The notes beneath the pieces were generated by a model. That model worked only from the letters and a program-made list of their open reading frames with translations. It ran no database searches and had not been told where the DNA came from. A stretch of DNA of 64,000 nucleotides. Origin: an uncultured Clostridia bacterium. GTDB lineage: Bacteria; Bacillota; Clostridia; Oscillospirales; Acutalibacteraceae. Both the position numbers and the translations under genes were made by a program. The stretch spans positions 1-64,000 of the forward strand of contig CAMHQC010000004.1 of the NCBI GenBank assembly GCA_946187325.1, given 5' to 3'. Positions 14,494 to 22,628 of the stretch are shown piece by piece. Position 1 is the stretch's first letter. Every line of letters starts with the position of its first letter.

Positions 14494-16359
14494 ATGGATG
14501 ATAAGCGTAAATATCTAAAGCTTCTGTCCGAAAAATATCCTACAGTTCGCTCGCTCTCGCGCGAGATTATTAACCTTACGGCGATACTGAATCTGCCCAA
14601 GGGTACCGAACATTTTATGAGCGATATTCACGGCGAGTACGAGGCTTTTTGTCATATTCTTAATAACTGCTCGGGAGTAGTGCGCGAAAAAACCGATATG
14701 CTCTACCGTGATACTTTAAGTCACGAGGAACGTAAGTCTATCTGTACGCTGATTTATTATCCAAAGGAAAAACTTAATATAATTCGAAAACAGAAAAATA
14801 ATACGCCCGAGTGGTACGGCGATACGATTAATCGGATGATTGTAATCGCTCGAACTCTTTCGTCCAAATATACTCGTTCCAAGGTGCGTAAGGCTATGCC
14901 TGAGGACTATTCTTATATTATCGACGAGCTTTTACACGCTCAGAAGGACGAGGATGATAACCAGATACGATATCATCAAAAAATCCTCGAGACAATTATC
15001 GCTATCGATCCCGATGATTTTATTATAGCTTTAGCGGGGCTGATTAAGCGCTTAGCCGTAGACCATATTCATATTGTCGGAGATATTTTCGACAGGGGTA
15101 AATCCGCCGATAAGGTGGTCGATTTGCTTATGCAGTACCATTCGCTCGATATCGAATGGGGCAACCACGATATTTTATGGATGGGTGCCGCTTCGGGAAG
15201 TAAGGCTTGTATCGCGAATGTGGTTAGAAACAGTATTAAATACAACACTATGCAGACGCTCGAGAACGGCTACGGAATAAGCCTGAGAAAGCTTACGCTT
15301 TTCGCCGAGAAAACTTATAAGAGTAAAAAACCTATGGAAGCCGCGCTTAAGGCAATTTCGGTTATTCAGTTTAAGCTCGAGGGACAGGTTATTACGCGTA
15401 ACCCCGACTACGAGATGGACGACCGCCTTTTACTCGGAAAGATAAAAGACGGCTCAGTTGAGATTGACGGCGTAGTTTATAAGCTTAACGATAACGACTT
15501 CCCGACAGTCGATAAGGATAACCCCTTTGAGTTAACCGAAGAAGAAACCGCTGTTATAGACGAGCTCAAGGCGATGTTCTTAAACAGTACGAGGTTAAAA
15601 AAGCACATAAGCTTCCTGTACGAAAAAGGCGGAATGTATAAAGAGTATAACGGAAACCTGCTGTATCACGGATGCGTTCCTCTGCGAGAGGACGGCTCTA
15701 TGGACGACGTGGAGTTCTTCGGCAGGAAATACAGGGGTAAGTCGTTCTTCGATATGGCTGACAGAAGAGCCAGGAGAGCTTTTCTCGACAGGGATAAAAA
15801 TATGGAAAATATCGACTTTATGTGGTATCTCTGGTGCGGAAAGAAGTCGCCGCTTTGCGGACGCAATATTAAGACGTTCGAGCGCACTTATATTTCCGAC
15901 AAAAAAGCCTGGCACGAAGAAAAGAATCCCTACTATAAATTCTATGAAACCAAAGAAACCTGCGAAATGATACTGTCTGAATTCGGACTGCCGGTTTCGA
16001 CAGCACATATTATAAACGGACACACGCCTGTTAGAACCGTTAAGGGAGAACTGCCGATCAGAGCTGACGGAAAACTGCTCGTAATCGACGGCGGATTCTG
16101 CGAGGCTTACCACGATAAGACAGGTATCGCGGGTTATACTCTTATTTATAACTCCCACGGCTTACGGCTTAAAGCCCATCATCCGTTCGAGAGTGTGAGC
16201 GAAGCTCTTAAAGCGGATAAGGATATTCATTCCGATTCGGAAATAGTCGAAACCGAACGCCATAGAATTATGGTAGAGGATACAGATATAGGGGAGAAAA
16301 TACAGAGCGAGATTGACGATTTGTACGCGCTTTTAGAGATGTATAAAAACGGAGAGTAA
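14494..16359 (+). CDS. fbp: Class III fructose-1,6-bisphosphatase
   Basis: The 621-residue enzyme hydrolyses fructose 1,6-bisphosphate to fructose 6-phosphate in gluconeogenesis. It is the long Firmicutes-type (class III) enzyme. The metallophosphatase motifs are visible: DIHGEYEAF (about 43), GDIFDRG (about 195), GNHDILWMG (about 222) and a late NGHTPV. Its length matches the family (about 640). The ATG follows AAAGGAG. It is flanked by terminators and is monocistronic. Confidence 0.95.
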   Translation: MDDKRKYLKLLSEKYPTVRSLSREIINLTAILNLPKGTEHFMSDIHGEYEAFCHILNNCSGVVREKTDMLYRDTLSHEERKSICTLIYYPKEKLNIIRKQKNNTPEWYGDTINRMIVIARTLSSKYTRSKVRKAMPEDYSYIIDELLHAQKDEDDNQIRYHQKILETIIAIDPDDFIIALAGLIKRLAVDHIHIVGDIFDRGKSADKVVDLLMQYHSLDIEWGNHDILWMGAASGSKACIANVVRNSIKYNTMQTLENGYGISLRKLTLFAEKTYKSKKPMEAALKAISVIQFKLEGQVITRNPDYEMDDRLLLGKIKDGSVEIDGVVYKLNDNDFPTVDKDNPFELTEEETAVIDELKAMFLNSTRLKKHISFLYEKGGMYKEYNGNLLYHGCVPLREDGSMDDVEFFGRKYRGKSFFDMADRRARRAFLDRDKNMENIDFMWYLWCGKKSPLCGRNIKTFERTYISDKKAWHEEKNPYYKFYETKETCEMILSEFGLPVSTAHIINGHTPVRTVKGELPIRADGKLLVIDGGFCEAYHDKTGIAGYTLIYNSHGLRLKAHHPFESVSEALKADKDIHSDSEIVETERHRIMVEDTDIGEKIQSEIDDLYALLEMYKNGE

Positions 16360-16364
16360 TATAA

Positions 16365-16394
16365 AAGGCTGACTCGAAATTTTGAGTCAGCCTT
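16365..16394. terminator. Bidirectional terminator between fbp and the LRR gene
   Basis: AAGGCTGACTC (16365-16375) and GAGTCAGCCTT (16384-16394) are perfect arms between convergent genes. Confidence 0.8.
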
Positions 16395-16407
16395 AATCTA
16401 TAAGTAG

Positions 16408-18840
16408 TTATTTAATTGTAACCTTACATTTAAGGGTTAATCCGTTTGTTTTAACCGATATAACCGTCTTACCTTTCTTAACGGCTTTTATGTTACCTTT
16501 CTTGGTGACCTTAGCGATTTTTTTGTCGGAAGTCGAGAACTTGGCTGTTCCGACCTGACCTGTAATCTTTAGCTTAAACGTTTTGCCCTTTTTAATCGTC
16601 TTTTTTGAAGCGTTGAGCTTCGGGTTTTTAACGTGGACTTTAAACTTCCACGAAAGCTTATTCTGAGTAACGGTGATTGTAGCCGTTCCCTTTTTAACCG
16701 CTTTAACCTTGCCCGCCGAGCTTACCGTTGCGATTTTTTTATTGGAAGATTTGTAGGTTATTTTACCCTTGCCTGTGAAGATTCCTTTAATTTTAGCGGA
16801 CTGCTTAACGTAAAGATTGGAGTTGAACTCTACGCCCTTTAATGTCTTTGAGGGAGCGCTGTTGAAAGCGTAAACGAACGCCTTTGAGCCGATATCTCCG
16901 TAAATCTTAGAACCGCTGATTAAACGGTATTCCTCGATTCCTTCCTCGGTATCGTAGTAGAAATGATAACCGTAGGCGTAACCTCCGATTGACGTAACCG
17001 ATTTCGGAATAGTGAGCTTTTTAAGCGCGGAGTTTTCGGAGAAAGCTTCCTCGTCAATAGTCTTTAGGGTATCGGGCAGAGTAACGCTCGAAAGCTTCGG
17101 ACAGTTGTAGAAAGCGTATTTTCCGATAGATTTAACGCCTGATTTAACCTTTACGGTTTTAAGCGAAGCGCATCCGTCGAATGCTTCGTCACAAACCTTA
17201 GTCGTGTTCTTTTTAATTGAAACGCTCGAGGGAGAGCCGTTGTAGGTGTAAGCCATTTTGTTTATGTACACAACGCCCGAGGGCTTGTTTTTGAGCCATT
17301 TTGTGTCGGTGAACGCGCCGGGCTCAATGTCTGTCAATGTACTCGGGATAGTGATAGAGGATAGATTTGTACATCCTCTGAAAGCGCTTCTCTGTACGTT
17401 TTTAACCGAGCTCGGAATTGTGACGCTCGAAAGTGATACGCAACCCGAAAAAGCCGAGCTTCCGATAGTTTCAATCGTGGCGGGAATAGTGATGCCTTTT
17501 AGTGATGTGCATTCCGAGAGCATTTCGCTCGGAATAGTATTAATTGTGTCGGCAATTTTAATATCCGCTAAAGAGGTGCATCCCGAAAAGGCGTTTTCTC
17601 CGAGAGATTCAACTCCCGCGGGAACGTCTACCGAGGTGATGTTTTCGCAACCCGCGAATACATATGAACCTAATATTGTAACTGATTCGGGGATTTTAAT
17701 TGAGCTAATTCCCGAACATTCGAAAGCGGATTCTCCGAGTGATGTGAGCTTTTCGGGGAGAGTTACGTTTTTTAAGCTCGGCGTGTCGTAGAAAGCGTTA
17801 TCGCCGATAGCCTTTAAGCTGTCGGGAAGGTTGATTTTAGAAAGACTTTGGCAGTGCATAAATGTAGAATAAGGAATTTCTATCAGTCCGTCGGGCAGCT
17901 CAACCTCGCTGAGCGATGTGCAGTAGTTGAACGCGTTTCTCATTATAACCGAAACTTTTTTCGGAATACTAATCTTTTTAAGAGAGGTACAGCTGTCGAA
18001 AGCTCCGTCCTCTATAGTGGTAAGACTGTCGGGAAGGGTAACGCTTTCGAGCTTAGTAGCCTTAGCGAAAGCACCTTCGCCGATAACTTTAGTTCCGCTC
18101 TTTACGGTTAGGGAAGCGGGAGCTGTACCCTTGAGCTTATAAGCTACCGTGCCGAAATAGATAATTCCGTCGGGTTGATTATTCATCCAAGCGGTGTTGT
18201 CGAACGCTCCTGCCTCTATCGTGATTTCTTTACTCGGAAAGTTGACTGTTTCTAACGCCGAGCACCATTCAAACGCGTTGTAACAAATTCTGTTAAGCGA
18301 CGACGGCAGAGTAACGCTCTTGATTTTCTGACATTCACAAAACGCTGTGCTTCCGATTCTCTCGATACCTTTGTTTAAGGTTAAAGTTTCAATCGCGCGG
18401 CAGTTGTAAAACGCCTTGAAATCTATGTCCTTTACGCTTTTTGGAATGTTTACGCTCGTGAGCTTCTGACAGTTAGAGAAAGCGTAATCCGAGATAATCT
18501 CTACCGAGTTTCCTATAGCGAGCTTTTCGACATCACACTCCTCGAACGCGGAGCTCGAGATATTTGTAACGCCGTTTTCGATAACGATACTTTTAATGCT
18601 GAAATAATGCCAGGGGTACTTTTCCGATTCTTCTTCTGTACCCATTTTGCCGTTGCCGGAAATAGTGAGTTCTTCTTTTTCCGTATCATATTTCCAGGTA
18701 CAGTCACCTGTTTGTCCGTTGCGGATTTCGCCCGTAAGGACTGAAGCCGAGTCAGCCGCCTGAGCCGTGAATCCGACTGAGAAAACCGATAGTACCATAA
18801 GCGCTGAAAGCACTACGGATAATATAGACTTAGTTTTCAT
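16408..18840 (-). CDS. BspA-like leucine-rich-repeat surface protein
   Basis: The 810-residue exported protein has a signal peptide (about 1-29, ending FTAQAADS). An N-terminal beta domain (CTWKYDTEKEELTISGNG) is followed by about two dozen TpLRR/BspA repeats of the form 'AFxxCxxLxxVxIPxSVxxI' (about residues 85-665). Two Ig-like Big_2 domains end it (YKSSNKKIATVSSAGKVKAV and FSTSDKKIAKVTKKGNIKAV). There is no LPxTG or other sorting signal, so it is secreted or held by the basic Big_2 domains. BspA proteins bind host or matrix components in other species. The gene has its own consensus promoter. A relative is cut by the right edge of the window. Confidence 0.9.
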   Translation of the reverse strand: MKTKSILSVVLSALMVLSVFSVGFTAQAADSASVLTGEIRNGQTGDCTWKYDTEKEELTISGNGKMGTEEESEKYPWHYFSIKSIVIENGVTNISSSAFEECDVEKLAIGNSVEIISDYAFSNCQKLTSVNIPKSVKDIDFKAFYNCRAIETLTLNKGIERIGSTAFCECQKIKSVTLPSSLNRICYNAFEWCSALETVNFPSKEITIEAGAFDNTAWMNNQPDGIIYFGTVAYKLKGTAPASLTVKSGTKVIGEGAFAKATKLESVTLPDSLTTIEDGAFDSCTSLKKISIPKKVSVIMRNAFNYCTSLSEVELPDGLIEIPYSTFMHCQSLSKINLPDSLKAIGDNAFYDTPSLKNVTLPEKLTSLGESAFECSGISSIKIPESVTILGSYVFAGCENITSVDVPAGVESLGENAFSGCTSLADIKIADTINTIPSEMLSECTSLKGITIPATIETIGSSAFSGCVSLSSVTIPSSVKNVQRSAFRGCTNLSSITIPSTLTDIEPGAFTDTKWLKNKPSGVVYINKMAYTYNGSPSSVSIKKNTTKVCDEAFDGCASLKTVKVKSGVKSIGKYAFYNCPKLSSVTLPDTLKTIDEEAFSENSALKKLTIPKSVTSIGGYAYGYHFYYDTEEGIEEYRLISGSKIYGDIGSKAFVYAFNSAPSKTLKGVEFNSNLYVKQSAKIKGIFTGKGKITYKSSNKKIATVSSAGKVKAVKKGTATITVTQNKLSWKFKVHVKNPKLNASKKTIKKGKTFKLKITGQVGTAKFSTSDKKIAKVTKKGNIKAVKKGKTVISVKTNGLTLKCKVTIK

Positions 18841-18900
18841 ATTGTTCTCCTTATTAAGTTGTTTTCGCCGTTAAAAAAACAGAGTATTCTGTTTACGGCA

Positions 18901-18929
18901 ATTATATAATAAACCCGGATATATGTCAA
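18901..18929 (-). promoter_or_regulatory. Consensus promoter of the BspA-like gene
   Basis: On the minus strand TTGACA (18929-18924) and TATAAT (18906-18901) are both perfect, with a 17-base spacer. AAGGAGAAC precedes the ATG. Confidence 0.85.
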
Positions 18930-18950
18930 TTAATCGGCGGTAAGGGTATA

Positions 18951-18978
18951 AAAAAGCCGGCATTAAAGCCGGCTTTTT
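18951..18978. terminator. Bidirectional terminator next to the IS200 element
   Basis: AAAAAGCCGGC (18951-18961) and GCCGGCTTTTT (18968-18978) pair perfectly, with T-tracts on both strands. It insulates the BspA-like gene promoter from sequence to the right. Confidence 0.8.
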
Positions 18979-19126
18979 ATAATTAATGTCTTTAGACAGT
19001 GCCGCTCGTAAGAGCGGCACAATAAACCACCCGCTATGCGGGTGCGCGTCGAAAGAAGTGCAAAAATTCCCCGGTCTGGTAGAATAAGGATGTTCGAGCC
19101 TTATTGAAGCCAGAGAGGAGAATTTA

Positions 19127-19582
19127 ATGGCAAATAAATATAATAGTTTATCGCACACGAAATGGTTGTGCAAATATCACATAGTAATAGTACCAAAGTA
19201 CAGACGAAAAGTAATATACAATCAGTACAGAGCAGACCTACAGGAAATCATAAGAACCCTATGTAAATACAAAGGTGTGGAAATACTTGAGGGACATATG
19301 ATGCCCGACCATGTTCATGTACTATTAAGTATACCACCAAAAGTAAGTGTGTCAAGTTTTATGGGATACCTCAAAGGTAAGAGCGCGTTAATGATGTTTG
19401 ATAAACACGCAAACTTAAAGTATAAATTTGGCAACAGGCACTTTTGGGCAGAAGGGTATTATGTATCGACAGTAGGACTTAATGAATCAACAATCAGGAA
19501 ATACATACAAGACCAAGAAAAAGCAGACATCGCTTTGGATAAATTAAGTGTAAAAGAATACGAAGATCCCTTCGCAAGATAA
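19127..19582 (+). CDS. tnpA: IS200 transposase TnpA (HUH/Y1)
   Basis: The 151-residue Y1 transposase cuts and joins single-stranded DNA. The HUH motif is in MPDHVHVLLSI (about 63-73). The catalytic Tyr is in the helix STIRKYIQDQEKAD (about 124-137). Its length is normal for the family (about 150) and the frame is intact, so the copy may be active. A hairpin (ACCCC/GGGGT, 19582-19595) begins at the stop codon. Confidence 0.95.
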   Translation: MANKYNSLSHTKWLCKYHIVIVPKYRRKVIYNQYRADLQEIIRTLCKYKGVEILEGHMMPDHVHVLLSIPPKVSVSSFMGYLKGKSALMMFDKHANLKYKFGNRHFWAEGYYVSTVGLNESTIRKYIQDQEKADIALDKLSVKEYEDPFAR

Positions 19583-19675
19583 CCCCTTTAGGGGTAGCCA
19601 AAGAGGCAAAAACAATAAGGCTTGAACAAAGTGAAAGCCCGCGCCTTGAGACGCGGGTTGGTAACGGGGCTTATA
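19582..19675 (+). other. Structured 3' region of the IS200 element
   Basis: Three hairpins occur in about 95 bases: ACCCC/GGGGT (19582-19595), CCCGCG/CGCGGG (19638-19657) and GGGC/GCCC (about 19667-19675). Together with the right-end hairpin they could form a structured RNA or terminator after tnpA. I cannot tell which. Confidence 0.35.
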
Positions 19676-19716
19676 GCCCACGAGCAAACCACCCGTTTGA
19701 CGGGTGGTTATGATTA

Positions 19717-21243
19717 TCAATCTTTCCAAACAATCTCGTCTTCTATGAAACCGTTTTTCTTCTTTTTGTTTACGATAATCTTTGCGATAAATCCGCTCAG
19801 GAATACGAGAATGGTTACAGCCCATCCCGCGGCTATCTGAGCCCAGATAGGATAGTCGGGGTTGTATGTACCGCCGTTCTGTACGAAAAGTGTTACTACA
19901 TTCCATACGAACAATCCCGCGAGTAACAGGGGTGAGATAACCTTAATCGAAATCGAGAACCACCAGTACGGAGCGTGGAAACGCTTGGTGTTTTTATTAA
20001 CCTCACCGAGAACTTTTCTGAGGTTAAATGTCCAGCCGATAGCTACGCACTCGAGGACACCTACGATAATAAGGTTGAAGTTGTTAGCCCAGTTATCTAC
20101 GATATCGAGCCAAGCAAGTCCCGCCTGAGTTACGAATAATAATGATATAATTCCAGCGATAATACAAACAGCGATTGTAACCTTTTTAGGTTTAAGATGG
20201 AACTTATCAGAAATCGCCGCCGATACACCCTCTACGATTGAGAACGCGGAGTCGATAGCGAGTGTGATTAACATCATATAGAATACCGCTCCGAATACCG
20301 CGTTGAGCCAGCCGATATTCGTCAGGTTAACGATAGCCTGCGGATATACGACGAACGCCGTACCGATACCGCTCGCTGTGATGTCGTTGAGCATACCTGT
20401 ACCGCCCATTGTCGCGAACATAACTACGCCCGAAAGTACGCTGATAGCCATATCCGAGAAAGCGATAATAATCGCGTCGCCCGCTACATTAGCGTCGTCG
20501 CCGAGGTATGAGCCGTAAGCGAACATAATAGCCATCATAATTGATAAGCTGTAGAATACCTGTCCGATAGCGTCTACCCAAAGCGTAGGATCGCCTAAAG
20601 CGCTGGGATCGGGGATAAAGAGCTTAGCAAGTCCCGCTGTCGCGCCCGGCATTGTGCAACCCTTAATAGCCATAATGAGAAGTAAAACTACGGGAGCGAA
20701 TACCGTGAACTTAACAACCTTACCAACCGAATTAGCGCCGTTACGAATACAGATGAAGATTAATCCCCACGCGACAACAAGACAGAGTAAAACTTCCCAC
20801 GGAATAGCGAATCCTTCGATTTTACCAGTCGTTTCGGTAAGCTGGAAGAATAAGTTTGAAGCCGCTTCGGAGTTACCTGTCATACCCGCGAACTGCCAGG
20901 AATTTACAAACATTAAGATAACCCACGCGAATACTACCGCATAGTAGCATACGATTACGAAAGCGTTAGAAGTTGCCGCCCAACCTACAGGCTCCCAACA
21001 TTTTTTGATACCGCGCATACTCTCGATTGCGCCCTTACGGAATTTTCTCGCGATAGAAATTTCCATCATAAGAAGCGGAATACCCATTACCAACATTGCC
21101 GCGAGGTAAACCACTAAGAATGTACCGCCGCCGTGTTTAGCGGCAAGTCCCGGGAATCTCCAAGCGTTACCAAGTCCAACCGCCGAGCCTATAGCCGCGA
21201 GGATAAAGGTAAGTCTTGAGTTCCATTGACCTCTATTTTCCAT
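19717..21243 (-). CDS. Sodium-dependent transporter, NSS/SNF family
   Basis: The 508-residue membrane protein has about 11-12 helices. The family signature is at the N-terminus (WNSRLTFILAAIGSAVGLGN, then WRFPGLAAKHGGGTF). Such transporters couple amino-acid uptake to sodium. I chose ATG 21243, behind AAAGGAGG; a longer open frame upstream has no such site and would add residues unlike the family. The C-terminus is charged (KKKKNGFIEDEIVWKD). The IS200 copy ends about seven bases past the stop, so any native terminator has been displaced. Confidence 0.9.
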   Translation of the reverse strand: MENRGQWNSRLTFILAAIGSAVGLGNAWRFPGLAAKHGGGTFLVVYLAAMLVMGIPLLMMEISIARKFRKGAIESMRGIKKCWEPVGWAATSNAFVIVCYYAVVFAWVILMFVNSWQFAGMTGNSEAASNLFFQLTETTGKIEGFAIPWEVLLCLVVAWGLIFICIRNGANSVGKVVKFTVFAPVVLLLIMAIKGCTMPGATAGLAKLFIPDPSALGDPTLWVDAIGQVFYSLSIMMAIMFAYGSYLGDDANVAGDAIIIAFSDMAISVLSGVVMFATMGGTGMLNDITASGIGTAFVVYPQAIVNLTNIGWLNAVFGAVFYMMLITLAIDSAFSIVEGVSAAISDKFHLKPKKVTIAVCIIAGIISLLFVTQAGLAWLDIVDNWANNFNLIIVGVLECVAIGWTFNLRKVLGEVNKNTKRFHAPYWWFSISIKVISPLLLAGLFVWNVVTLFVQNGGTYNPDYPIWAQIAAGWAVTILVFLSGFIAKIIVNKKKKNGFIEDEIVWKD

Positions 21244-21298
21244 TTTTCCTCCTTTTGATTTCCGATAAACAGAAATCGTAAAAAATATTAACATTCTA

Positions 21299-21327
21299 AT
21301 TATAATAGTTTTACTTAGTTTTTTCAA
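21299..21327 (-). promoter_or_regulatory. Promoter of the sodium-dependent transporter
   Basis: On the minus strand TTGAAA (21327-21322) and TATAAT (21304-21299) are separated by 17 bases. Confidence 0.7.
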
Positions 21328-21404
21328 TACAAAAAGTCGAAAAACGCATAATTATTACATTTTTGTATATAATAACGAACCTTTTTATCCTAAAAAACGG
21401 AAAA

Positions 21405-21434
21405 TGAGGGCGCACGCTATCGCGTACGCCCTCA
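21405..21434 (-). terminator. Terminator of the Cys-rich micropeptide gene
   Basis: TGAGGGCG-ACGC pairs with GCGT-CGCCCTCA with one mismatch. On the minus strand it runs into TTTTCCGTTTTTT. Confidence 0.75.
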
Positions 21435-21446
21435 CGGTGTTCAATT

Positions 21447-21560
21447 TTAGCAGCCGCAACCGCAGTTGTTGTCACCGTTATTACCGCAACATGTGCAGAT
21501 GATGAGAATAAGAAGAATAATCCAGCAGCATCCGTTTCCGCCGAAACCATTGTTACACAT
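21447..21560 (-). CDS. 37-residue Cys/Gly-rich membrane micropeptide
   Basis: The frame reads MCNNGFGGNGCCW, then IILLILIICTCC, then GNNGDNNCGCGC. It has eight Cys, one short hydrophobic helix and Gly/Asn-rich ends. AAAGGAGG lies eight bases before the ATG and a terminator follows, so it is a real gene on its own transcript. Small Cys/Gly-rich proteins of this layout occur widely in Clostridia and are often annotated as 'chorion class high-cysteine' or YjcZ-like. The function is unknown; a coat or membrane-associated role is a guess. Confidence 0.75.
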   Translation of the reverse strand: MCNNGFGGNGCCWIILLILIICTCCGNNGDNNCGCGC

Positions 21561-21623
21561 ATGTCTTTCCTCCTTTCGTCTACATTACATAATATTAAAA
21601 AGGAGAAATTGTGTTACATAGTT

Positions 21624-22448
21624 TTAAAAGCTTTTAAGCAAAGCTATTTCTTCGGCGTAGCCCTCAAGCTCGTTCGGAGTTTCTAAAAAACAGGGGAGAG
21701 CTTTAAGCGCGGGATGGGTTACTATGTTTTTAAACGCGTCAAGTCCTATATATCCTTTGCCGATTTTTTCGTGTCTGTCCTTATGGCTTCCTAAAGGATT
21801 TTTGCTGTCGTTTAAGTGAAGCGCCTTTAGTCTGCTTAGTCCGATAATCTTATCGAAGCTTTCCAAAACGCCTTCGAGGTTATCCTTGATATCATATCCG
21901 CCGTCGAATACGTGACATGTATCGAGACATACTCCGAGCTTATCTTTTATTTCAACTCGCTCGATAATCGCTTTTAGTTCCTCGAATTTAGAGCCAACCT
22001 CGCTACCCTTGCCCGCCATAGTTTCGAGTAAAACCGTGGTTGTCATATCTTCCCGCATAACTTCGTTTAAAACCTCGGCGATTAGTTCTATGCCTTTATC
22101 TACGCCTTGCCCTACGTGAGAACCCGGGTGAAAGTTGTACATATTATTCGGGATATATTCCATCCGCTTTAAATCGTCCGCCATCGTCTCGAACGCGAAT
22201 TGCCTGGTACGCTCATTCGCGGAACAGGGGTTGAGAGTGTACGGCGCGTGAGCCAGTATCTTTGAGAAATTATTATTCTTCATAAGAATTAAAAGAGCAT
22301 CTGTGTCTTTTCTATCTATATCCTTGGCTTTACCGCCGCGGGGATTTCGGGTGAAGAACTGGAACGTGTTGCCGCCGAGTTCTATCGCCTGTTTACCCAT
22401 ATTTTCAAATCCGTTCGAAACGGATAAATGACATCCTATGTTAAGCAT
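21624..22448 (-). CDS. nfo: Endonuclease IV (AP endonuclease)
   Basis: The 274-residue TIM-barrel enzyme cleaves DNA at abasic sites in base-excision repair. The start [18 protein letters not shown] fits the family's xxxGxHxSxxGG start. Metal ligands are in [46 protein letters not shown] and [20 protein letters not shown]. Its length is normal (about 280). It precedes the micropeptide gene on the same strand. Confidence 0.95.
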   Translation of the reverse strand: MLNIGCHLSVSNGFENMGKQAIELGGNTFQFFTRNPRGGKAKDIDRKDTDALLILMKNNNFSKILAHAPYTLNPCSANERTRQFAFETMADDLKRMEYIPNNMYNFHPGSHVGQGVDKGIELIAEVLNEVMREDMTTTVLLETMAGKGSEVGSKFEELKAIIERVEIKDKLGVCLDTCHVFDGGYDIKDNLEGVLESFDKIIGLSRLKALHLNDSKNPLGSHKDRHEKIGKGYIGLDAFKNIVTHPALKALPCFLETPNELEGYAEEIALLKSF

Positions 22449-22536
22449 AATCTCACTCCTTAAAGGAATTATACCACACCCTCGGGCTTCTGTATATAAT
22501 TACTTTTTTAAATTGATAAAATAGGGGCTTTCCGCC

Positions 22537-22566
22537 TTGACGTAGATATATAAAATATGGTATAAT
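22537..22566 (+). promoter_or_regulatory. Promoter of the aspS-gatCAB operon
   Basis: TTGACG (22537-22542) and TATAAT (22561-22566) are separated by 18 bases. The leader is about 55 bases and no T-box is visible. Confidence 0.65.
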
Positions 22567-22628
22567 ACCAGACGATAATGCGAAAATAGGGGCATTTTTC
22601 GAATAATGCCGTGAAAGGACTATGATAT

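Larger units (their letters stand above)
18996..19710 (+). mobile_element. IS200-type insertion sequence (approximate ends)
   Basis: The element has a single transposase gene and subterminal hairpins instead of inverted terminal repeats. At the left are GTGCCGCTC/GAGCGGCAC (about 18997-19019) and CACCCGC/GCGGGTG (19028-19044). At the right is AACCACCCGT/ACGGGTGGTT (19687-19709). The CCACCCG hairpins at both ends match each other, as expected for sites recognised as single strands by TnpA. No tnpB is present. The right end is about seven bases from the stop of the transporter gene. Exact cleavage sites cannot be set without comparison to other copies. Confidence 0.75.

Noticed and set aside
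16408-18840. Nucleotide-level tandem repeat in the BspA-like gene
   Set aside because: The periodicity is that of the protein leucine-rich repeats; the DNA units are diverged.
19582-19710. TnpB-type guide RNA at the IS200 right end
   Set aside because: No TnpB/IscB gene is present; the hairpins are explained by transposase end recognition or termination.
21311-21550. 79-codon frame on the minus strand next to the micropeptide gene
   Set aside because: It overlaps the Cys-rich ORF in another frame and runs through its terminator and the transporter promoter; no RBS.
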